A stretch of 64,000 nt of DNA from contig CAWAGG010000006.1 of assembly GCA_963781595.1 (NCBI GenBank), forward strand, positions 1,364,001 through 1,428,000, read 5' to 3'. The position numbers and the translations under genes were made by a program. The DNA is from JBEDUK01 sp963781595 (GTDB lineage Bacteria; Actinomycetota; UBA4738). The notes beneath the pieces were generated by a model. It ran no database searches. It worked only from the letters and a program-made list of their open reading frames with translations, and was not told the DNA's origin. How positions within the stretch are numbered: position 1 is the stretch's first letter; each line of letters begins with the position of its first letter. Shown one piece after another: positions 17,343-25,937 of the stretch.

Positions 17343-17372
17343 TTGACATCCGAACCGACGGCTCGGAATACT
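17343..17372 (+). promoter_or_regulatory. Sigma70-type promoter of the RodZ-like gene
   Basis: TTGACA at 17343-17348 and AATACT at 17367-17372 are separated by 18 bp. This is the best consensus -35 in the window. The AAGGA ribosome-binding site (17405-17409) and TTG start (17418) follow. Confidence 0.6.
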
Positions 17373-17417
17373 GCTCTCGCATACCTTCTGCTTCCCCGAG
17401 AATCAAGGACCTGACCC

Positions 17418-18809
17418 TTGACCTTACGTTCGGACATCGCTGTCGGCGACCTGCTCCGCAGGGCACGCCAGCGCCGGGACGAGAGCTTGGCGACCGCATC
17501 GCGTTCCACGCGGATCGCGCCACGGTACCTCGAGGCGCTCGAGATGGACGCGCCCATGGAGGCCTTCCCGGGGCCGGTGTACGCCCGGATGTTCCTCCGG
17601 AGCTACGCCCAGCATCTCGGCCTGGACGAGGCGCGGATGCTGATGCTGTTCGACGAGCGGTACGGCGAGGCGATCGACCTCTCGGCGGACGTCCTGCCGC
17701 GCCGCTTCGCGCTCTCCGGACAGGAGGCGCGGCGGCCCTCGGCGCTGACCCGTCTCTGGCGGACGATCACCGCGCCGTTCGCCCACCTGTTCCCCAGCTC
17801 CGATCGCGAGAAGCGCGCGTCCCGCGCGGTCGCGTTCGTGCCCGACCGGACCCACCGGCGTCGGGATGGGAAGGGCTCGCCCATGGCGTTCGGGGCGCTC
17901 CTCGCCGCGCTCGTGGTGGCCGCCGGCGCCGTCGTCGTGATCCGTCAGGTCGGTTCGGATCCCACCACGGCTGGCGGCGCGGCGGTCGGCGGAGCGCTCG
18001 GCGCGGCCAAGCCCCCGGCGCTCGAGCTTCCGCGCGGTGGTCGAACGATCTTCCCGGATTACCGGATGGTCGCGTACTACGGCGTCCCCGGGACGACGCG
18101 GCTCGGGATCCTGGGCGAGGGTCCGTCCCAGGCCGGCCAGGCGCTGCTCCGGCAGGCCCAGCCGTACGGTCAGGTCGACGGCCACCCGATCCTGCCCGCG
18201 TTCGAGATCATCGCGACGATCGCGACCGGCACCCCGCAGGAGGACGGGATGTACCGGCGGCGGATCCCGACGGCCGAGATCGCTCCGTTCATCGACGAGG
18301 CGCGCCGGATCCGCGCGTACACCCTCCTGGACGTGCAGCCCGGGCGCGCCGACTTCATGCCCGAGGTCGAGGTCTACCGGACCTTGCTGACGAAGCCCGA
18401 CATCGGGCTCGCGCTGGACCCCGAGTGGCACGTGGCGCCAGACGCCGTCCCGGGACAGGGCGACTACCGGGGTTCGGTCGACGCGACGACGGTCAACCAG
18501 GTGATCCAGTACCTGACCGACATCGTGGAGCGGTACAACCTCCCGCAGAAGCTGCTCGTGATCCATCAGTTCACCCGGAACATGATCACGAACCGCGATC
18601 AGATCAGGCCGACCCCCCAGGTGGCGGTCGTGTTCGACCTCGACGGGTTCGGCATCTCGGGGGCGAAGATCCAGAAGTACCAGTCGTTCTCGGACGACCC
18701 GAAGTTCCACTACGGGTTCAAGCTCTTCTACCGGCAGGACGTCGGGCTGATGTCGCCGCTGACGGTCCTCGGGCTGACCCCCACGCCGGACCTGATCGTC
18801 TACCAGTAG
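17418..18809 (+). CDS. RodZ-type HTH membrane protein with large extracytoplasmic domain of unknown function
   Basis: A 463-residue protein. Residues 5-75 are a RodZ-like Cro/CI-type helix-turn-helix (GDLLRRARQRRDESL, then APRYLEALEMDAPMEAFPGP and YARMFLRSYA). A Lys/Arg-rich linker leads to one membrane helix near 155-177 (MAFGALLAALVVAAGAVVVI). The remaining 280 residues outside the membrane begin IFPDYRMVAYYGVPGTTRLG and continue with FEIIATIATGTPQEDG, LLDVQPGRADFMPEV, LALDPEWHV and VAVVFDLDGFG. They look like an alpha/beta (perhaps TIM-barrel) domain, and I recognise no catalytic set. RodZ normally links MreB to the cell wall, so a wall role is a guess. Start: TTG at 17418 with AAGGA eight bases upstream. 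Confidence 0.7.
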   Translation: MTLRSDIAVGDLLRRARQRRDESLATASRSTRIAPRYLEALEMDAPMEAFPGPVYARMFLRSYAQHLGLDEARMLMLFDERYGEAIDLSADVLPRRFALSGQEARRPSALTRLWRTITAPFAHLFPSSDREKRASRAVAFVPDRTHRRRDGKGSPMAFGALLAALVVAAGAVVVIRQVGSDPTTAGGAAVGGALGAAKPPALELPRGGRTIFPDYRMVAYYGVPGTTRLGILGEGPSQAGQALLRQAQPYGQVDGHPILPAFEIIATIATGTPQEDGMYRRRIPTAEIAPFIDEARRIRAYTLLDVQPGRADFMPEVEVYRTLLTKPDIGLALDPEWHVAPDAVPGQGDYRGSVDATTVNQVIQYLTDIVERYNLPQKLLVIHQFTRNMITNRDQIRPTPQVAVVFDLDGFGISGAKIQKYQSFSDDPKFHYGFKLFYRQDVGLMSPLTVLGLTPTPDLIVYQ

Positions 18810-18823
18810 GCCCGAAACCGGGC
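18810..18823. terminator. Bidirectional hairpin between convergent genes
   Basis: GCCCG and CGGGC pair around an AAAC loop directly after the stop of the RodZ-like gene and six bases before the end of the converging glycosyltransferase gene. Confidence 0.45.
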
Positions 18824-18828
18824 AGGGT

Positions 18829-20058
18829 TCACGCCCGCGCCGGCGCGCTGGCGGCCACGGCCGTCGCGACCTCCAGGTACAGATCGCGGCATCGGACCGG
18901 ATCGAGGACCGTCGCCGCGTACCTCCGGGCTCCGGACTCGATCGTCGAACGGAACGTCGGGTCGGACGCCAGGCGAACCAGGTGCGCGCCGACCTGTTCG
19001 GCCTGATCGCCGTCGACCTCGACCTTGAGGGCAACGTCGTTCGGCACCTCGGCGAACGAGCCCAGGTCGTTGACGATGGCCGCGCGGCCCTCGGCGAGCG
19101 CCCGTGCGAACGTGCCGGACGACTCGCCCGCGCTCGGGTACCTGAGGTTGACCGTGGCGTCCACGGCCTTCAGGTACAGGTAGAAGCGCTCCAGGTCGAC
19201 GTACCCCGCCTTGATGACCTTCCCGTCCAGCCCGTGGCGATGGACCATCAGGTCGAGGCCGCCTCCCGTGTGGTCGGCGCCGGTGAGCACGAGCCGGGCA
19301 TCGGGGTCCACGTGCGCCAGGCGTTCGAAGCCGCCGATCACCGCGGCCGGTTGCTTCGGCTTCGTGATGAACCCGAAGTGCCCCACGAGGAACGCGTCGG
19401 ACGGCAGCTTGAGGCGGGCGCGGGCCTCCTCCTTGGTCACGCCGGCCACGGACGCGGGAGGGCTCCCTGCGTGGTGGGGGATCACCCACACGGGCACGCC
19501 GGGCGCCAGCTCGCGCATCCGCTCGGCGCTGTCGCGGCTGTGCACCACGATGGCCGTGGCCGCCCGCGCGACGTGCCGGTTCAGCGGGAAGACGAACTTC
19601 TCGAACTCCGTCGCGACCCGATGGATCCGGAGCTCCGCCAAACGTTCGCCGGCCTGACCGTACTCCTCGCGCATGAGCTCGGTGTACCGCTCGCGCCGGC
19701 GTCCCGACTCGACCATCAGGTGCGCGACGAGGTGATGCATCACGAAGTCGTGGAACACCGCGATCCCGGGTCGCGCCAGCGCCGCCTCGTAGACGAACCC
19801 GTGGTGCGGGTTATTGCCGAGGTGATAGAGGACGGCGTCGTGCCCGGGCCGGGCCGACGACGATCGCTCCAGGTCGTCGGCCGCCGGCGGGGGGGTCCAC
19901 GTCACGCCGGCGGGAACCTGCAGGCGCTTCGGCCACCTCGGCTTCGGCGAGACCGCGTCGACGGTCGCGCGCTCGGCGACGAGCGGGAGCAGCTCGAACG
20001 AGTAGTCGGCGATCCCCGATGCGAGCGGGGGGAGCGGCGAGAACCAGGCGAGGCGCAC
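18829..20058 (-). CDS. Glycosyltransferase, GT4-like (GT-B fold)
   Basis: A 409-residue cytoplasmic transferase starting at GTG 20058 with VRLAWFSPLPPLASGIADYS, the typical N-terminal Rossmann strand and glycine-rich acceptor loop of GT4 enzymes. Later blocks are GHDAVLYHLGNNPHHGFVYE, HDFVMHHL, VVHSRDSAERM, VGHFGFITKPKQPAAVIGGF and the donor-site loop NLRYPSAGESSGTFARALAEG, where the E-x7-E-like pair sits. It lies 12 bp after the small coiled-coil gene in the same direction, so the two form an operon. The sugar and acceptor are unknown; the surrounding genes suggest envelope polysaccharide. Confidence 0.83.
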   Translation of the reverse strand: MRLAWFSPLPPLASGIADYSFELLPLVAERATVDAVSPKPRWPKRLQVPAGVTWTPPPAADDLERSSSARPGHDAVLYHLGNNPHHGFVYEAALARPGIAVFHDFVMHHLVAHLMVESGRRRERYTELMREEYGQAGERLAELRIHRVATEFEKFVFPLNRHVARAATAIVVHSRDSAERMRELAPGVPVWVIPHHAGSPPASVAGVTKEEARARLKLPSDAFLVGHFGFITKPKQPAAVIGGFERLAHVDPDARLVLTGADHTGGGLDLMVHRHGLDGKVIKAGYVDLERFYLYLKAVDATVNLRYPSAGESSGTFARALAEGRAAIVNDLGSFAEVPNDVALKVEVDGDQAEQVGAHLVRLASDPTFRSTIESGARRYAATVLDPVRCRDLYLEVATAVAASAPARA

Positions 20059-20069
20059 GGTGCGGTTCG

Positions 20070-20435
20070 CTAGTCGCGCCGGGCCGCGAGCCGGTCGTTC
20101 ACGGTCCGGAGCTCCTCGCGCAGCGCCTCGAGTTCCACGCGCAGGTCCTCGATCGCCTGGCCGTGCCGCGCGGAGACCCCCTCGATCCGGCGATCGAGAC
20201 CCTGGAGGACCAGCTCGGTCCGCTCGAGGATGTCCTTCACGATCTGCTCGGTGAACCCGGCGCGGTTCGCGGCGACCCGGCCCTCGAGGTCCTCGAGCTC
20301 GAGGCGGATCTGGCGATCGTAGATCTCGTACCCGAGGGCCTCGAGGTAGCGGCGCGTCGCCCGCTTCCTCCGGTACCAATCGATGAACCGATCGGGCAGG
20401 ATCGCCTTCGCGATGTCGAGGAGCCACTGGCGCAC
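20070..20435 (-). CDS. Small coiled-coil protein of unknown function
   Basis: A 121-residue protein from GTG 20435. After a short basic N-terminus (LPDRFIDWYRRKRATRRYLE) nearly all of it is heptad-rich and charged (LELEDLEGRVAANRAGF, ILERTELVLQGLDRRIEG, IEDLRVELEALREELRTV), so it should form a long coiled coil. A TACTCT -10 lies six bases before the start and the glycosyltransferase gene follows at once. It may be an accessory or scaffold for the transferase; that is only inference from the operon. Not recognised as a named family. Confidence 0.65.
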   Translation of the reverse strand: MRQWLLDIAKAILPDRFIDWYRRKRATRRYLEALGYEIYDRQIRLELEDLEGRVAANRAGFTEQIVKDILERTELVLQGLDRRIEGVSARHGQAIEDLRVELEALREELRTVNDRLAARRD

Positions 20436-20441
20436 GCGCTT

Positions 20442-20447
20442 AGAGTA
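20442..20447 (-). promoter_or_regulatory. -10 hexamer for leaderless coiled-coil gene
   Basis: TACTCT (minus strand) lies six bases before the GTG at 20435. It would drive the coiled-coil and glycosyltransferase operon. Confidence 0.45.
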
Positions 20448-20517
20448 CCGAACGACCCAGGTCCGTTCGCGCCGTCGTGTCCGGAGCGATGGGAACCCGC
20501 AGCGGAGGGCGGAGCCG

Positions 20518-21189
20518 ATGAGCGAGCGGCAGAACGAGGGGAAGCAGGTGGATCCGATCACGTACCCCCCGGGGCTGCGCGGCGATCTCGCGCGCCTCTT
20601 CTCGTCGCGCGGGACGCTCGAGGGACGGCCGTCGCTCGGCCGGGCGCTCGAGCGCGTGATCACGCGTCCGGGCCCGATGGCGCTCGCGCTGTACCGCACG
20701 TCCCACCGGCTCTGGACGCTGCGCTGGCAGACGCCCGCCGAGATCGTCTGGCGCCTGAACCTGTTCCTGACGGGGGCCGACATCCACCCGGGGGCGCGTA
20801 TCGGTGGCGGCCTGCGGTTGACCCACACGTCCGGGATCGTGATCGGCATGGGCGCCGTGGTCGGTTCGAACGTGACGATCCTGCACGGCGTGACGCTCGG
20901 CGGCAGCGCCCGTGGCTGGTTCGACGGCGTCTTCGAGGACGGGTACCCCACGATCGGGGACGGCACGGAGATCATGGCCGGCGCGAAGGTCCTCGGGCCG
21001 ATCGTCGTCGGCCGTGGGTGCTTCATCGGGGCGAACGCGGTCCTGTCGAGGGATCTCCCGGACGGCGAGGCCTACACGCCGGGCCGGGAGCTCTCCGAGC
21101 TCCGCGGCCGCGTACGGGAGCTCGAGCGGCGCATCGGCGAGCGGCACGACGGCCCCGAGGCCGGAGCGCCGTCGCACGAGCCCGGTTGA
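20518..21189 (+). CDS. Serine O-acetyltransferase-like (CysE-type) left-handed beta-helix acetyltransferase
   Basis: A 223-residue hexapeptide-repeat protein. The repeat region reads GADIHPGARIGGGLRLTHTS, GIVIGMGAVVGSNVTILHGV, then TLGG and later PTIGDGTEIMAGAKVLGPIV, the layout of CysE with its catalytic His in the LTHTSG-like turn. The C-terminus adds a coiled-coil tail (LSELRGRVRELERRIGE). CysE makes O-acetylserine from serine and acetyl-CoA, but in this glycan neighbourhood it could acetylate a sugar instead. The start ATG 20518 has GGAGGGCGGAG upstream. No cysK is adjacent. Confidence 0.72.
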   Translation: MSERQNEGKQVDPITYPPGLRGDLARLFSSRGTLEGRPSLGRALERVITRPGPMALALYRTSHRLWTLRWQTPAEIVWRLNLFLTGADIHPGARIGGGLRLTHTSGIVIGMGAVVGSNVTILHGVTLGGSARGWFDGVFEDGYPTIGDGTEIMAGAKVLGPIVVGRGCFIGANAVLSRDLPDGEAYTPGRELSELRGRVRELERRIGERHDGPEAGAPSHEPG

Positions 21190-21228
21190 GAACCTGCGAC
21201 GCATCCCGGTCCTGCCGGGTCCCGACGG

Positions 21229-21234
21229 TAGACT
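21229..21234 (+). promoter_or_regulatory. -10 hexamer of the polysaccharide export operon
   Basis: TAGACT lies about 80 nt upstream of the Wzm-type permease start. Unlike many genes here, this transcript would carry a leader. Confidence 0.4.
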
Positions 21235-21248
21235 AGGCGGACCCGAGC

Positions 21249-21268
21249 AACCCGCTCACCTGCGGGTT
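21249..21268 (+). other. Leader hairpin before the Wzm gene
   Basis: A seven-base perfect stem (21249-21255 with 21262-21268) and a TCACCT loop lie between the -10 hexamer and the permease start, so the hairpin would form near the 5' end of the operon mRNA. It could instead terminate the acetyltransferase transcript 60 nt upstream. Confidence 0.35.
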
Positions 21269-21316
21269 CGTTCTCTGATACACGATCCCTCGTCCGAGGA
21301 GCCGTCGAAGGAACCC

Positions 21317-22261
21317 GTGGTGACGATACCGGCCCCCCAGGGCGCCTCCGCGCCCGAGATCGCGATCCACACCTCGGAGCCCCCGCGGCTGCGTCCCGTC
21401 CGCCGGCTCCGCGAGCTGTTGGGGGTCCGCGAGATCCTGGCGAACCTGGTCCGCAAGGAAGTCAAGGTCAAGTACACGTCCTCGGTGCTCGGGGCGCTGT
21501 GGTCGCTGCTGAACCCGATCCTGTACCTCGCGGTCTTCAGCCTGGTGTTCGCGGTCGTGCTGAAGAACGGGATCCCGAACTTCCCCGTGTTCCTCCTGGC
21601 CGGGCTCATCCCGTGGAACTTCTTCGCGGGTTCGCTCGGCCTGGCATCCCGCTCGGTCGTCGACAACGCGAACCTCGTCACGAAGGTCTACTTCCCGCGC
21701 GAGATCCTGCCGATCGCGTCCGTGGGCGCCGCGAGCGTGGACTACGGCCTGCAGAGCATCGTGCTGCTGGTGTTCATGGCGATCGTCCGCTACCCGTTCC
21801 TCGGCCCGAACCTGCTCCTCCTCCCGCTGTCGCTGCTGGCGCTGTACGCCTTCACGGTCGCGATGTCCCTGTGGGTGGCGGCGCTGAACGTCCGGTACCG
21901 CGACACGCAGCACCTGCTGAACATCGGCCTGACGCTCTGGTTCTGGCTGACGCCGATCGTCTATCCCAGCGGGTTCGTCTACGACAAGCTCCAGCACCAT
22001 CCGTTCCTCTGGGACCTGTTCCTGGCGAACCCGATGGCCGTGATCGTGATGGGGTTCCAGCGCGCGCTCTACCGGTTCCCGACGCGGCTGGTCGTCGATC
22101 CCGCCACCCACCGGCTGGTGCCCACGCAGGTGTTGCCGCCGGTGAGCCTCGGATGGTTCGCGCTGGTCGTCGGCGCGGTGGCCGTCGGGTCGCTCGTGCT
22201 GGCGTTCCTGGCGTGGCGCACGTTCTTCCGCCTGTCCGGCGACTTCGCCGAGGAGCTCTGA
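21317..22261 (+). CDS. Polysaccharide ABC exporter permease (Wzm/TagG type)
   Basis: A 314-residue ABC-2-type membrane protein with about six transmembrane helices after a cytoplasmic N-terminus (LRELLGVREILANLVRKEVK). Family hallmarks are YTSSVLGALWSLLNPILYLA, PWNFFAGSLG, the NANLVTKVYFPREILP amphipathic turn and the late FWLTPIVYPS helix. With the adjacent ATPase it would export an undecaprenyl-linked polysaccharide or teichoic-acid-type chain. Start: GTG 21317 (or GTG 21320), with GAAGGA upstream. It is separated from the ATPase gene by seven bases. Confidence 0.88.
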   Translation: MVTIPAPQGASAPEIAIHTSEPPRLRPVRRLRELLGVREILANLVRKEVKVKYTSSVLGALWSLLNPILYLAVFSLVFAVVLKNGIPNFPVFLLAGLIPWNFFAGSLGLASRSVVDNANLVTKVYFPREILPIASVGAASVDYGLQSIVLLVFMAIVRYPFLGPNLLLLPLSLLALYAFTVAMSLWVAALNVRYRDTQHLLNIGLTLWFWLTPIVYPSGFVYDKLQHHPFLWDLFLANPMAVIVMGFQRALYRFPTRLVVDPATHRLVPTQVLPPVSLGWFALVVGAVAVGSLVLAFLAWRTFFRLSGDFAEEL

Positions 22262-22268
22262 GCCGGCG

Positions 22269-23453
22269 GTGGCGGCCAACGAACCGGCCGTGCTGGTCGA
22301 CGGGGTCGGAAAGCGCTTCAAGCGCTACCGGGAGAAGCCGACGACCCTCAAGGAGCGCGTGCTCCGGTTCCGCCAGACCTCGGAGGAGTTCTGGGCGCTG
22401 AAGGACGTGCGCATCGAGGTGCCGCACGGCTCGACGCTCGGGCTGATCGGCCCGAACGGCTCGGGGAAGACGACGCTCCTGAAGCTGATCGCGGGGATCC
22501 TGCGGCCGACCGAGGGCACGATCACCGCGCGCGGACGGATCGCGGCGCTGCTCGCGCTCGGGGCCGGGTTCCATCCCGAGCTCACCGGACGGGAGAACGT
22601 CTACCTGAACGCATCGATCCTGGGGCTGTCGCGCGAGGAGACCGATCGGAGGTTCGACGAGATCGTCGGGTTCGCCGAGCTCGAGGACTTCATCGACACG
22701 CAGGTGAAGTTCTACTCGAGCGGCATGTACGTGCGACTGGGGTTCGCGGTCGCCGTCCACGTCGACCCGGCGATCCTGCTCGTCGACGAGGTCCTGGCCG
22801 TCGGCGACATCGCGTTCCAGCGCAAGTGCCTCGACAAGGTCGAGGCGTTCCAGCGCGAGGGCCGAACGATCGTGTTCGTCACCCACGCCCCCGACCTGGT
22901 GATGCGGATCTGCGACCGCGTCGTGCTCCTCGATCACGGTCAGGTCCGCGCGCAGGGCCGGCCGCAGGAGGTCGTGCGGGACTTCCGGCTGCTGATGACC
23001 CGGCACGACCTGGCGTACGGCGCCGAGGAGGGGACGCGCGAGATCGAGATCGTGTCGGCCGACGTGTTCGGCCCCGGCGGCGAAGCGCGGGAGTGGTTCG
23101 AGCCCGGCGACGAGATGGTGATCCAGCTCGACCTCAAGGCGAACGCCCCCGTCGAGAACCCGGTCGTGTCGTTCGCGATACACGACGACCAGAACCAGTT
23201 CGTCTTCGGGACGAACTCCGACTGGCGCAACGTCCGGTGGCCGCGGTTCGAGGGCAAGCACCGCGTGCAGTTCGCGCTGAAGAGCCTGCCCCTGGTCGAC
23301 GGCCGGTACTACCTGACGTTCGGCGTGCACTCGCGCGACTCGCGGACCGCCTACCACACGATGCAGCAGGCGCTCGCGTTCGACGTCGTTCGCGGTGAGG
23401 AGAATCCGGGGGCCGTGTTCATCCCCGTGGAATGTCGCTCGGAGCGTCTGTGA
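22269..23453 (+). CDS. Polysaccharide ABC exporter ATPase with C-terminal carbohydrate-binding domain (Wzt type)
   Basis: A 394-residue protein. Residues 1-245 are the ATPase: Walker A GPNGSGKTT, signature YSSGMYVRLGFA, Walker B ILLVDEVLAVGD and switch His in FVTHAPD. Residues 260-394 form the Wzt-C beta-sandwich (EWFEPGDEMVIQLDLKA, NQFVFGTNSDW, LPLVDGRYYLTFGVHS). This domain in Wzt proteins recognises the terminal modification of the exported glycan, so export here probably requires a capped chain. GTG start seven bases after the permease; the end overlaps the next gene. Confidence 0.9.
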   Translation: MAANEPAVLVDGVGKRFKRYREKPTTLKERVLRFRQTSEEFWALKDVRIEVPHGSTLGLIGPNGSGKTTLLKLIAGILRPTEGTITARGRIAALLALGAGFHPELTGRENVYLNASILGLSREETDRRFDEIVGFAELEDFIDTQVKFYSSGMYVRLGFAVAVHVDPAILLVDEVLAVGDIAFQRKCLDKVEAFQREGRTIVFVTHAPDLVMRICDRVVLLDHGQVRAQGRPQEVVRDFRLLMTRHDLAYGAEEGTREIEIVSADVFGPGGEAREWFEPGDEMVIQLDLKANAPVENPVVSFAIHDDQNQFVFGTNSDWRNVRWPRFEGKHRVQFALKSLPLVDGRYYLTFGVHSRDSRTAYHTMQQALAFDVVRGEENPGAVFIPVECRSERL

Positions 23454-24555
23454 TCGGCGCCTCGGAGGGGCGGGCCGGGCGCGAGCGAGTCCTGAGCGTC
23501 TCCTCGTACCCCCCGCGACACTGCGGGATCGGCGCGTACGCGCGCGATCAGGCGGCATCGCTGCGGGCGCATGGCGACGACGTGACCGTGCTCTCACCAC
23601 CCGACGGGGACGGCGACGTGCGCGCGCCGTTCGTCGGTGGCGCCGCGTTCCGGCGAGCCGCCGCGATCGGCGGGAGGTTCGGCCGGATCGTCGTCCACTT
23701 CCAGCCGGCGCTGTACTACCCGCCGCGCCGCGCGGTCGCCAAGGTCGTGACCTCCGCGTCGCTGCTCTGGCTGGTGCTGCGGCGGCGATCCGTGGTCGAG
23801 CTGCTGATCCACGAGTCCGATCCGCCGATCGACTGGCGGCCCGACTACCTGCTCCTGCGGCTCGCGTTCTGGCGGGCGCGGACCCTGGCGTTCCACACCG
23901 ATGCGGAACGGCGCACGTTCGAACGGCAGTACCGGATGCGGCTCGGGGGACGGGGCCGCCTAGTACCGCACTTGGCGCGTCCGTCCTTCGCGGCCGGGTC
24001 GGTCACGCGGGCCGAGGCGCGCAGGACGCTCGCGATCGACGACGACGGCGCGGTGCGGGTGCGGGTGCCGGGCCGATGCTCGTGTGCCTCGGGTTCCTTC
24101 AGCCCTCGAAAGGGTTCGATCGTGCCGTCGACGCCTTCGCCAGCGTGTTCGCTTCGCGTGACGCTTCGACGCCGAACGGGTCGGGCGCCGGAGCCAGCCT
24201 GTACCTTGTTGGGTCGGTCCGCGAGGATACGGCCGAGAACCGGTCGTACGCGCAGGCGCTGCGGACCCGTTCGAGCGAGGTCGCCGGCGTGCACCTGATC
24301 GAACGTTTCGTCCCCGAGGAGGAGTTCGATCTCTGGGTCGCGGCGGCCGATCGGGTCGTGCTGCCGTACCGGCGATCGTGGTCCTCGGGCGTGCTCGCCC
24401 GCGCGCACGAGCTCGGCGTGCCGGCGATCGTCTGCGACGTGGGCGGCTTGGCCGAGCAGGCCTCGCCGGCCGATGTGATGGTCGAAGGAGACGAAGGACT
24501 GGTGGAGGCGTTCGAAGCGCTGCGCGCGACGACCCGGGAAGGTGCGGCCACGTGA
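23450..24555 (+). CDS. GT4-like glycosyltransferase, one frameshift as sequenced
   Basis: The N-terminal half starts at GTG 23450 (overlapping the Wzt stop) with LSVSSYPPRHCGIGAYARDQ. The C-terminal half is in a different frame and begins PMLVCLGFLQPSKGFDRAVD, continuing through LIERFVPEEEFDLWV and the donor-site SWSSGVLARAHELG. The two halves join if one base is added near 24045-24070, inside a threefold six-base repeat (GGTGCG-like). The repaired protein would be about 368 residues, normal for the family. Either a replication/sequencing slip or true inactivation. It lies in a tight operon with the exporter. Confidence 0.78.
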
Positions 24556-24632
24556 GCCGTACCGACCGGCCGCGCCGGCTCTCGGACTGGGACCCCGATG
24601 AGCCACGGAAGCTCGACCGGGAAGGGATGGGC

Positions 24633-25022
24633 ATGCTGATCGTATTCATCCTCGTGTCGGTGGTGCTCGCCGCCGTCGCACAGCTCACGTTGAAGCACGG
24701 CATGACGCAGGTCACCGACCACGGCCAGGTGCCGCTGGACCTGAAGGACCTGACGGGCACGTTCCGCAGGATCGTGAGCACGCCGGCGATCTGGGGCGGG
24801 CTCGCGCTGTTCGTCGCGTCCGCGGGGGCGTGGCTGATCGTCCTGTCGAAGGCGTCGCTGTCGTTCGCGTACCCGTTCGTTTCGCTGACCTACGCGCTGA
24901 TCCTGGTGTTCGATCGGTTCGTGCTCGGCGAGACGGTCTCGCCGCTGCGATGGGCCGGGGTCGCGCTGATCATGATGGGCATCATCTTGGTCTCGCGGAC
25001 CGGAAGCCTCGCGGGCGCATGA
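24633..25022 (+). CDS. Small EamA/SMR-like four-helix membrane protein
   Basis: A 129-residue membrane protein with about four helices: MLIVFILVSVVLAAVAQLTL, the IWGGLALFVASAGAWLIVLS segment, FAYPFVSLTYALILVFDRFV and WAGVALIMMGIILVS. This is the half-EamA/SMR arrangement seen in ArnE/ArnF-like sugar-lipid flippases. In a glycan operon, translocation of a lipid-linked sugar is a reasonable but unproved role. Start uncertain: GTG 24552 overlaps the preceding stop, while ATG 24633 has GGAAGGG six bases upstream. Its end overlaps the next ATG. Confidence 0.7.
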   Translation: MLIVFILVSVVLAAVAQLTLKHGMTQVTDHGQVPLDLKDLTGTFRRIVSTPAIWGGLALFVASAGAWLIVLSKASLSFAYPFVSLTYALILVFDRFVLGETVSPLRWAGVALIMMGIILVSRTGSLAGA

Positions 25023-25903
25023 CCGACGGACACGCCGACGCCGACGTCGCACGGCCGGACGTCTCCGTCGTCGTGGTGAACTTCAACAGCGGCCACTACC
25101 TCGAACGCTGCCTCCGCTCGATCGTCGACGCGACCGGCGACGCCCGGACCGAGATCATCGTGGTGGACAACGACTCCGCAGATGGCAGCGAGGAGCGGGC
25201 GATCGCCGCGGTCCCGGACGCGCGCCTGCTCCGGAACGACCACAACCTCGGGTTCGGCGCCGCGGCGAACCGCGGCATGCGGGCCACGGCCGCGCCGTTC
25301 GTCTTCCTGCTGAACCCGGACGCGATCATCTGCGGCGGGACGCTCGGAGGGTTCCTCAAGGTCGCGGCAGAGCATCCCCGCGCGGGCGTGATCGGCTGCC
25401 TGACGAAGAACCCCGACGGCTCGGTCTATCCGTCCGCACGCAAGATCCCGAGCGCGGTCGAGTCCCTGGGCCACATGTTCGTCGGGCCGTTCCGCCCGGA
25501 GAACCGCTGGTCACGGGCGTACACGATGGCCGATTGGGACCGGCTCTCCGAGCGCGAGGTCGAATGGGTCAGCGGATCGTCGATGCTCCTGCGCGCGGAG
25601 GCGCTGAAGGCCGTCGGGATGTTCGACGAGGACTACTTCATGTACGTCGAGGACGTCGACCTGTGCACCCGCATGCGGGCGGCCGGCTGGGAGGTCCGAT
25701 ACTCGCCGGAACTGGAGGTCGAACACGTCGTCGGCTCCGCCACCCGCGGGTCCAAGCGCATGACGCTCGAGCACTCGAAGAGCATCTACCGCTACTACGC
25801 CAAGCACCGGTCGCCCGGCGCATTGGCGGTGACCCGGCCGATCGTGTGGTCCGGGGTCCGCGCCCGCGCGGCGCTGGTGTCATGGAAGCGCGGCGACCGG
25901 TGA
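25019..25903 (+). CDS. Glycosyltransferase family 2 (rhamnosyltransferase-like)
   Basis: A 294-residue GT-A enzyme: VSVVVVNFNSGHYLERCLRS, IIVVDNDSADGSEE, NHNLGFGAAANRG-like block (here HNLGFGAAANRG), FLLNPDA as the metal-binding DxD equivalent, WVSGSSMLLRAEAL and the FMYVEDVDLCTRMRAAGW catalytic segment. This set is typical of WbbL-type rhamnosyltransferases. It overlaps the preceding membrane gene by four bases (ATGA). It probably adds a sugar to the chain exported by the Wzm/Wzt pair. Confidence 0.85.
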   Translation: MTDGHADADVARPDVSVVVVNFNSGHYLERCLRSIVDATGDARTEIIVVDNDSADGSEERAIAAVPDARLLRNDHNLGFGAAANRGMRATAAPFVFLLNPDAIICGGTLGGFLKVAAEHPRAGVIGCLTKNPDGSVYPSARKIPSAVESLGHMFVGPFRPENRWSRAYTMADWDRLSEREVEWVSGSSMLLRAEALKAVGMFDEDYFMYVEDVDLCTRMRAAGWEVRYSPELEVEHVVGSATRGSKRMTLEHSKSIYRYYAKHRSPGALAVTRPIVWSGVRARAALVSWKRGDR

Positions 25904-25937
25904 ACCGAGCCGGCGGATCGCCGCTGGGGTCCGGATC

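Larger units (their letters stand above)
17057..17417. other. Intergenic region, 361 bp
   Basis: No gene is visible. It holds a hairpin after ligA (17116-17142) and a promoter for the downstream RodZ-type gene (17343-17372). The stretch around 17195-17340 shows no repeat, tRNA or coding pattern. Confidence 0.6.
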
